This document shows positions 22,918-27,505 of a stretch of 27,505 nucleotides of DNA, piece after piece. This stretch comes from JAHQVI01 sp050330195 (GTDB lineage Bacteria > Pseudomonadota > Alphaproteobacteria > Rhizobiales > Rhodomicrobiaceae). The notes under the pieces are model-generated. The model was not told the DNA's origin. It did no database searches and saw only the letters and a list, made by a program, of their open reading frames with translations. Both the position numbers and the translations under genes were made by a program. Numbering within the stretch: the first letter of the stretch is position 1; the number at the start of each line of letters is the position of its first letter. The DNA lies in the NCBI GenBank assembly GCA_050330195.1, contig JBHJOB010000126.1, positions 1-27,505 on the forward strand, in the 5' to 3' direction.

Positions 22918-25900
22918 ATGAACATCTCCGCGCCATTCATCCGACGCCCGGTCGGCACGCTCCTCCTCGCCATCGGCCTGTTCATCACCGGGATCGTGGC
23001 CTATTTCGATCTGCCGGTTTCGCGGTTGCCCAATGTCGAATTCCCCACCATCGTGGTCAGCGCCACCCTGCCGGGCGCATCGCCGGAGACGATGGCCGCA
23101 ACCGTCGCCGCGCCGCTCGAGCGCCGTCTCGGCGAAATTTCCGGCGTCTCCGAGCTCACATCCTCCAGCCGTCAGGGTTATTCCAGCGTCGTCGTCCAGT
23201 TCGATCTCGACCGCGATATCGAGGACGCCGCCCGTGACGTGCAAGCCGCGATCAATGGGGCGCAGGCGGACCTTCCCGGCAATCTGAGCCGCCGCCCGAC
23301 CTTGCGCAAGATGAACCCGTCCGTCGCGCCGATCCTGATCATGGCGGTCAATTCCCCGAACCGTCCGCCGGAAGAGATTTACGACATCGCCGATCTGATC
23401 GTGGCGACGCGCATGGCGCAGGTCGACGGCGTCGCCGAGGTCAATGTCGGCGGCGCGCAGCAGCCGGCCATGCGCATCACGGTCGATCCGCAAGGGCTCT
23501 CGGCGCGCGGGCTCGGGATGGAGACGGTCCGCATTGCGATCGCCGGAGCCAATGCGCTCGCGCCCCTCGGCCTGATCGACGGACCGGAGCGTTCCTTCAT
23601 CATCTCCACGGGCGGCCAGCTCGGCACGCCGGAGCAATACGCGTCCATCGTCCTCAAAGCTGAAGGCGGGGCGGTGGTCCGGCTCGGCGATGTGGCGCGC
23701 ATCGAGCGCAGCCGGATCAGCCGCCAGAGCGCGGGCTGGTTCAACAAGGACCCCGCCGTCATCCTGTTCGTCAACAAGACCGCCGAGGGGAACGCCGTCG
23801 CCATCGCCAGCGAGATCGCCGCCATCATGCCGGAAATCGAGCAGCGGCTGCCGCCGGACGTGACCGTCTCCACCGTTTCCGACCTGACCGTCAGCATCCG
23901 GCAGAGCATCCACGATCTGGAACTGACGCTGATGGCCAGCGTCGCCCTCGTGACGCTCGTCGTATTTCTGTTCCTGCGCCGCGCCGTGCCGACCGCCGCC
24001 GCCATGGTCTCGGTGCCGCTTTCGCTCGCCGGAACTGTTGTCGCCATGTGGTTCGCCGGCTTCAGCCTCAACAATGTCACTTTGCTCGCACTGACCATCT
24101 CGGTCGGCTTCGTCGTCGATGACGCCATCGTCGTGATCGAGAATTGCTACCGGAACATGCAACTCAGTCTCAAGCCCGCCCAGGCCGCGCTCGCGGGCGC
24201 GCGCCAGATCGGCTTTACCATCGTCTCCATCAGCCTGTCTCTGGTGGCGGCTTTCATCCCGCTGTTCTTCGCCGGTGGCCTGATCGGGCGCATCCTGCAG
24301 GAATTCGCCTGGACGTTGACATTCGCGATCCTGATCTCCGCCGTCATCTCGCTCACGCTCACGCCGATGATCTCGGGCCGCTTCATGCGCCGCCTGCCGC
24401 GCCCGCGCGAGACCTGGCTCGACCGCCGCATCGAGCCGTTTCTCGACGGTCTCGGCCGCGCCTATGCCCGTTCGCTGGACGTGGCGCTTGGCGCGCGCTG
24501 GGTGATGCTGGCGACGGTCTTCGTGGTGCTCGCGCTTTCTGTGATGACTTTCATGGTTCTGCCCAAGGGGATGATTCCGCGCTCGGACGCAACGCTCGCC
24601 TTCGGCTTCACCCGCGTCGCGCCGGATGTCTCCTATGAACGGCTTGCCGGCATCCACCGCCGCGTCATGGATCTTGTTCTGGAAGATCCGGATGTGGTGA
24701 GCGTGGTCGGTTCGCTCGGCGGGGACTCGCAATGGGGCACGAACAATACCGGACGATTATTCATAACATTGAAGCCGGAAACCGAACGCGAGGCGACGGC
24801 GACACAGATCATCGACCGGCTGCGCCAGCGGATGCAGGCGGTGCCGGAAGCGGAGGTTACGATGTTTGCCGCCGAGGGGCCGCGCGGGGGAGGGCGGTCA
24901 TCGCGATCAGCCTATCAGATCACGCTGTGGAGCGCGGATCTGGCGGCGCTCGGCCAGTGGGAGCCGCGTGTGGTGGCGGCGATGAAGGATGTGCCCGGCA
25001 TCGCCGATGTGACATCCGACCGCGAGCCGGGCGGACCGCAGGTGCAGGTCGAGGTAGACCGCGTCAAGGCGTCGCGGCTCGGGGTAACGATGCGGGCCGT
25101 GAACGCAGCGCTGAACAATGCCTTCAGCGAAAGACAGATTTCCACACTTTATGGCGACCGCAATCAGTATCGCGTCATTCTCGAAGCCGACCCGTCCTTG
25201 CAGCGTTTGCCCGCCGATCTTGCCCGCCTCCATGTGACGAACGTGCGCGGGGAGCAGATCCCGCTGTCCACGCTGGCGAACATAGGCATGACCGCAAGCC
25301 CGCTGACCGTCAGTCACGAGGGGCAATTCCCCTCCGTCACCGTCAGCTTCAATCTGAAAACCGGCACGACGCTCGACGAAGGCGTGAGCGCCGCCCTGGC
25401 GGCCATCGGGCGTCTGCACCTGCCGGACACGATCACGGTGCAACCCGCCGGAGACGCCGCCACCCAGCAGGAGCAGAATGTCCAGCAGCCGATCCTGATC
25501 CTCGCGGCCCTGCTCACGGTTTACATCGTGCTCGGCATTCTCTACGAGGATCTCGTCCATCCGCTGACGATCCTGTCGACGCTTCCCTCCGCCAGCCTCG
25601 GCGCGCTGCTCGTCCTGCACGCTGCGGGCATGGAATTCTCGCTGATCGCGCTGATCGGGATCATTCTGCTGATCGGCATCGTGAAGAAAAACGGCATCAT
25701 GCTGGTCGATTTTGCGCTGGAAGCGGAGCGTAAGCTCGGATTGCCGCCCGAAGAAGCCATCCGGCGCGCCTGTCACGACCGCTTCCGGCCGATCCTGATG
25801 ACGACGCTCGCCGCCATGCTCGGCGCGCTGCCGCTGATTTTCGCTGAAGGGCCAGGCTCGGAATTGCGGGTTCCGCTCGGGGCGACGATCATTGGCGGGC

Positions 25901-26016
25901 TGATGGTTTCGCAGATGCTGACGATCTATACGACGCCGGTGATCTATCTGATGCTGGACAAATGGCGGCGCCGGCGCTGGCTGAGCCGGCTGTTTCTGCG
26001 TCCCAAGCCGGCGTGA
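22918..26016 (+). CDS. RND efflux pump, second copy (MdtC-like)
   Basis: This is a second hydrophobe/amphiphile RND pump, 1032 residues from the ATG at 22918. A GTG at 22909 is also in frame, but the ATG gives the same M-N-x-S-A-P-F-I N-terminus as the first pump. The proton relay is intact: D401 and D402 in GFVVDDAIVVIEN, K924 in GIVKKNGIMLVDF, and R-F-R-P-I-L-M-T-T in TM11. It is clearly a paralogue of the upstream pump, especially around TM4 and the final membrane helices, but diverged in the porter loops. It shares the single adaptor gene and follows the first pump after about 160 nt occupied by a palindromic repeat. Together they form an MdtABC-like tripartite system probably completed by a distant TolC homologue. 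The C-terminus is short and Arg-rich. Confidence 0.95.
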   Translation: MNISAPFIRRPVGTLLLAIGLFITGIVAYFDLPVSRLPNVEFPTIVVSATLPGASPETMAATVAAPLERRLGEISGVSELTSSSRQGYSSVVVQFDLDRDIEDAARDVQAAINGAQADLPGNLSRRPTLRKMNPSVAPILIMAVNSPNRPPEEIYDIADLIVATRMAQVDGVAEVNVGGAQQPAMRITVDPQGLSARGLGMETVRIAIAGANALAPLGLIDGPERSFIISTGGQLGTPEQYASIVLKAEGGAVVRLGDVARIERSRISRQSAGWFNKDPAVILFVNKTAEGNAVAIASEIAAIMPEIEQRLPPDVTVSTVSDLTVSIRQSIHDLELTLMASVALVTLVVFLFLRRAVPTAAAMVSVPLSLAGTVVAMWFAGFSLNNVTLLALTISVGFVVDDAIVVIENCYRNMQLSLKPAQAALAGARQIGFTIVSISLSLVAAFIPLFFAGGLIGRILQEFAWTLTFAILISAVISLTLTPMISGRFMRRLPRPRETWLDRRIEPFLDGLGRAYARSLDVALGARWVMLATVFVVLALSVMTFMVLPKGMIPRSDATLAFGFTRVAPDVSYERLAGIHRRVMDLVLEDPDVVSVVGSLGGDSQWGTNNTGRLFITLKPETEREATATQIIDRLRQRMQAVPEAEVTMFAAEGPRGGGRSSRSAYQITLWSADLAALGQWEPRVVAAMKDVPGIADVTSDREPGGPQVQVEVDRVKASRLGVTMRAVNAALNNAFSERQISTLYGDRNQYRVILEADPSLQRLPADLARLHVTNVRGEQIPLSTLANIGMTASPLTVSHEGQFPSVTVSFNLKTGTTLDEGVSAALAAIGRLHLPDTITVQPAGDAATQQEQNVQQPILILAALLTVYIVLGILYEDLVHPLTILSTLPSASLGALLVLHAAGMEFSLIALIGIILLIGIVKKNGIMLVDFALEAERKLGLPPEEAIRRACHDRFRPILMTTLAAMLGALPLIFAEGPGSELRVPLGATIIGGLMVSQMLTIYTTPVIYLMLDKWRRRRWLSRLFLRPKPA

Positions 26017-26249
26017 CAAGCGACGAGCACCGGCAAGTCACCGAAGAGTGCACTTCTCCACTCCACGCAACTGTTGCGAGAAAACATCACAAATTACGTT
26101 AAAATTGTAACTACGTGACTTCCCGAACTCCGCTGGCGAGTGAATTCCGCTAGAAAAGTGCGAGACACATTGCAGCCTTATTTGAGTCCGGCTTTCGACA
26201 TACTCGCACAAACGCCTTGACTAAATAATTGAAATTATGAGGTTTCACG
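26017..26249. promoter_or_regulatory. AT-rich region upstream of HfaA-like gene
   Basis: This gap is notably AT-rich against its neighbours and separates the efflux operon from the surface-protein genes. It includes GTTA-AAATTG-TAAC (26098-26111) and a widely spaced dyad GTGCGAG (26158-26164) with CTCGCAC (26203-26209). GAGG lies about 8 nt before the ATG at 26250. I cannot assign -35/-10 boxes confidently. No clear terminator for the efflux operon is visible. Confidence 0.4.
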
Positions 26250-26642
26250 ATGAGATTAGTTCGTCTCGCGACGGTGCTCGCTGCCCTTTTTCTCCCGAAC
26301 TCCGCAAGCGCTGGATCTGACGGTTACGATGCAAGCAGCATGTGGGGAACGGCCCCGGCAGGCGCCACGGTCGAGGGCGCGCTCGAATCCGCTGCGATGC
26401 ATGTGCAGAACGGCATCGTGGCAGGTCAGGTCAATTCCGCGAAGGAAGGGCTGCTCTACTCGAATGGATCGGGCGAGAGCTACAATATCTATACCATCGG
26501 CAGCCAATCCGTGATCAGCAACAATATTATCGGTAACGGCAATGTCGTCGATATCGATGCCAACCAGTCAAGCCAGAATAATGGCGATGTGAATAATGAC
26601 GGGCAGATAAATACCGGCAAACACGCAACCAACAATAATTGA
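26250..26642 (+). CDS. HfaA/curli-like secreted protein
   Basis: The small exported protein has 130 residues, with a Sec signal peptide ending at A-S-A (about residue 22). The mature part starts with a short helix-like region (about 35-65). It then becomes strongly Asn/Gly/Ser/Gln-rich with alternating Ile/Val: the stretch around GSQSVISNNIIGNGN and VVDIDANQSSQNNGDV looks like the beta-strand-turn pattern of curlin repeats and of Caulobacter HfaA, which anchors the holdfast adhesin to the cell pole. Assignment rests on composition, signal peptide and the CsgG-like gene 35 nt downstream, not on a demonstrated alignment. Alternatives are a minor curlin-like nucleator or another CsgG-exported substrate. 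Its base composition is more AT-rich than that of neighbouring genes. Confidence 0.55.
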   Translation: MRLVRLATVLAALFLPNSASAGSDGYDASSMWGTAPAGATVEGALESAAMHVQNGIVAGQVNSAKEGLLYSNGSGESYNIYTIGSQSVISNNIIGNGNVVDIDANQSSQNNGDVNNDGQINTGKHATNNN

Positions 26643-26677
26643 GTATATTTCAAAGTTATACTGAGGGAGTTTATTTC

Positions 26678-27469
26678 ATGCAGGGCATATTTCGCTCGCT
26701 TCCGCATATATTACGGATTGCCTTCGTCACTGGCGGTGTGGCTGGCTGTGCGGCCACACCGCATTTCGATTACGACGCCCCGCTGGCGAAAGTGAACGTG
26801 ACCCAGGCGGCGCTGCCGACCGCCGTTCAGCCCTATCCGAAGATCGACCGTGTGCTCGGATGTATCCGCGAGACCGGCGTATTGCGCCGCCGCACTTTCG
26901 TTGTCGGCAGTTTTGCGGACAGCACGGGCAAGATCAATGCCGTTGCGCATGGAGCGACCGGGAACTTCGTGCCCCAGGGCGGCAGCGCATCCTACATCAC
27001 CGACGCGCTCAGAAAAGCCGGGGGAAAGGTCATTTCCACCTATTTCGGCGCACCGCAGAAAGCCGTCCGCGCCGACTACGCCATCAACGGAATTTTCAAC
27101 AGCCTCGATTTCAGCGCTCCGCTTTCCGCCGACATGCGCGTTGCCGGGCTTGGTCCCGTCATCGGCGGCGGCTGGGCGCAGCTAACGCTCTCGATTCAGC
27201 TCGACCAAGCCGGGACGCGGCTCAATCACCAGATGAGCATGATCCAGCGTCCGGTGAAATATCAGCAGGTGGGCGCCGGCGCGGGCCGCGATTTCTCCAG
27301 CCTGCTGGTGACGGGCACCGTCGTCTTTCGCAATCAGGAGCGCTTGCAGTTCGAAGCGCTCAACGGCCCGATCGCACTCGGCGTGGCGGATGTCGTGATG
27401 AAGGAATTCCCCGAAGCAGCCGAGCGCTGCCGGGGAATGGTCGCCGACCTTCTGCATACGGTTTCGTAG
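26678..27469 (+). CDS. hfaB: CsgG/HfaB-like outer-membrane secretion lipoprotein
   Basis: The lipoprotein precursor has 263 residues. The signal peptide ends in the lipobox V-A-G-C with lipidated C24. The body matches the CsgG/HfaB family: a globular start around KIDRVLGCIRETG, then FVVGSFADSTGKIN, a G-G-S-A-S-Y-I-T-D-A-L-R segment aligning with the CsgG helix after the conserved loop, ADYAINGIFNSLDF, and a beta-rich middle with Gly-rich hairpins expected to form the outer-membrane pore. CsgG-type proteins export curli subunits; HfaB exports HfaA and HfaD to anchor the holdfast. The start at ATG 26678 follows GAGGGAG with about 9-nt spacing; an upstream in-frame TTG at 26639 is rejected. The HfaA-like gene directly upstream is the likely substrate. 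It is probably co-transcribed, and further genes may follow past the right edge. Confidence 0.72.
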   Translation: MQGIFRSLPHILRIAFVTGGVAGCAATPHFDYDAPLAKVNVTQAALPTAVQPYPKIDRVLGCIRETGVLRRRTFVVGSFADSTGKINAVAHGATGNFVPQGGSASYITDALRKAGGKVISTYFGAPQKAVRADYAINGIFNSLDFSAPLSADMRVAGLGPVIGGGWAQLTLSIQLDQAGTRLNHQMSMIQRPVKYQQVGAGAGRDFSSLLVTGTVVFRNQERLQFEALNGPIALGVADVVMKEFPEAAERCRGMVADLLHTVS

Positions 27470-27505
27470 GCAGAGGCCGGCAAAGCCGAGAGCCATACTG
27501 CTCAA

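Noticed and set aside
22693..24732. 679-codon minus-strand open frame opposite the RND genes
   Set aside because: Its translation is His/Arg/Asp-rich low-complexity typical of antisense frames of GC-rich genes, it spans the intergenic repeat, and the plus strand encodes clear RND pumps.
24907..26019. 370-codon minus-strand open frame opposite the second pump
   Set aside because: It is antisense to the conserved TM10-TM12 region of the pump, with shadow-like composition.
26639..26677. TTG start extending the CsgG-like protein upstream
   Set aside because: The ATG at 26678 has a strong GAGGGAG site and gives a proper lipoprotein signal peptide; the extension would spoil it.
1..27505. tRNA, rRNA, CRISPR array, insertion sequence or phage genes
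   Set aside because: Reading both strands gave no cloverleaf with CCA-type end, no regularly spaced direct repeats and no transposase or integrase motif.

Overview
The window looks like chromosomal DNA of a GC-rich alphaproteobacterium, probably in or near Hyphomicrobiales. This is an inference from gene content: a PleC/DivJ/PdhS-type histidine kinase, an ExoD-family protein, a CsgG/HfaB-like secretion lipoprotein beside an HfaA-like Asn/Gly-rich protein, and GATC-rich intergenic palindromes. I see no rRNA, tRNA, CRISPR array, transposase or integrase. The genus cannot be named from the sequence.

Left part (1-5.1 kb): a relatively AT-rich stretch of about 500 nt with a strong hairpin is followed by a small membrane-anchored protein of unknown function. 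Next come a TauE/SafE-type anion exporter (minus), an AraC regulator with a GyrI-like effector domain (plus), a zinc-type CDF cation exporter (minus) and an EamA/DMT transporter (plus). Most neighbours here are divergent or convergent, so they are single-gene units rather than operons.

Middle part (5.2-18.3 kb): pepN (M1 aminopeptidase N), paired hairpins, a membrane-bound PAS histidine kinase and an ExoD-family membrane protein lie in tandem. They are followed by an envelope/periplasm-oriented set: a large secreted SGNH hydrolase, a divergent Tat-exported alpha-carbonic-anhydrase-like protein that has lost all three zinc-binding histidines, a Tat-exported dienelactone-hydrolase-family protein, and a large MscS-type channel with an N-terminal DUF3772 region. 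The intergenic regions on both sides of the channel gene carry related GATC-rich dyads.

Right part (18.3-27.5 kb): an MdtABC-like RND efflux operon has one periplasmic adaptor and two RND pumps. The first pump overlaps the adaptor by ATGA. The second is separated from it by about 160 nt holding a REP-like palindromic repeat. Both pumps keep the Asp-Asp/Lys proton-relay residues. After an AT-rich regulatory region come two surface-structure genes, a secreted curli/HfaA-like protein and a CsgG/HfaB-like outer-membrane lipoprotein. These suggest a holdfast-anchor or curli-like export locus that continues beyond the right edge.

The best candidates for a second look are the zinc-ligand-less carbonic-anhydrase-like protein, the HfaA/HfaB-like pair, the repeat between the two RND pump genes, and the well-placed Shine-Dalgarno/GTG that opens in the wrong frame just before the RND adaptor.
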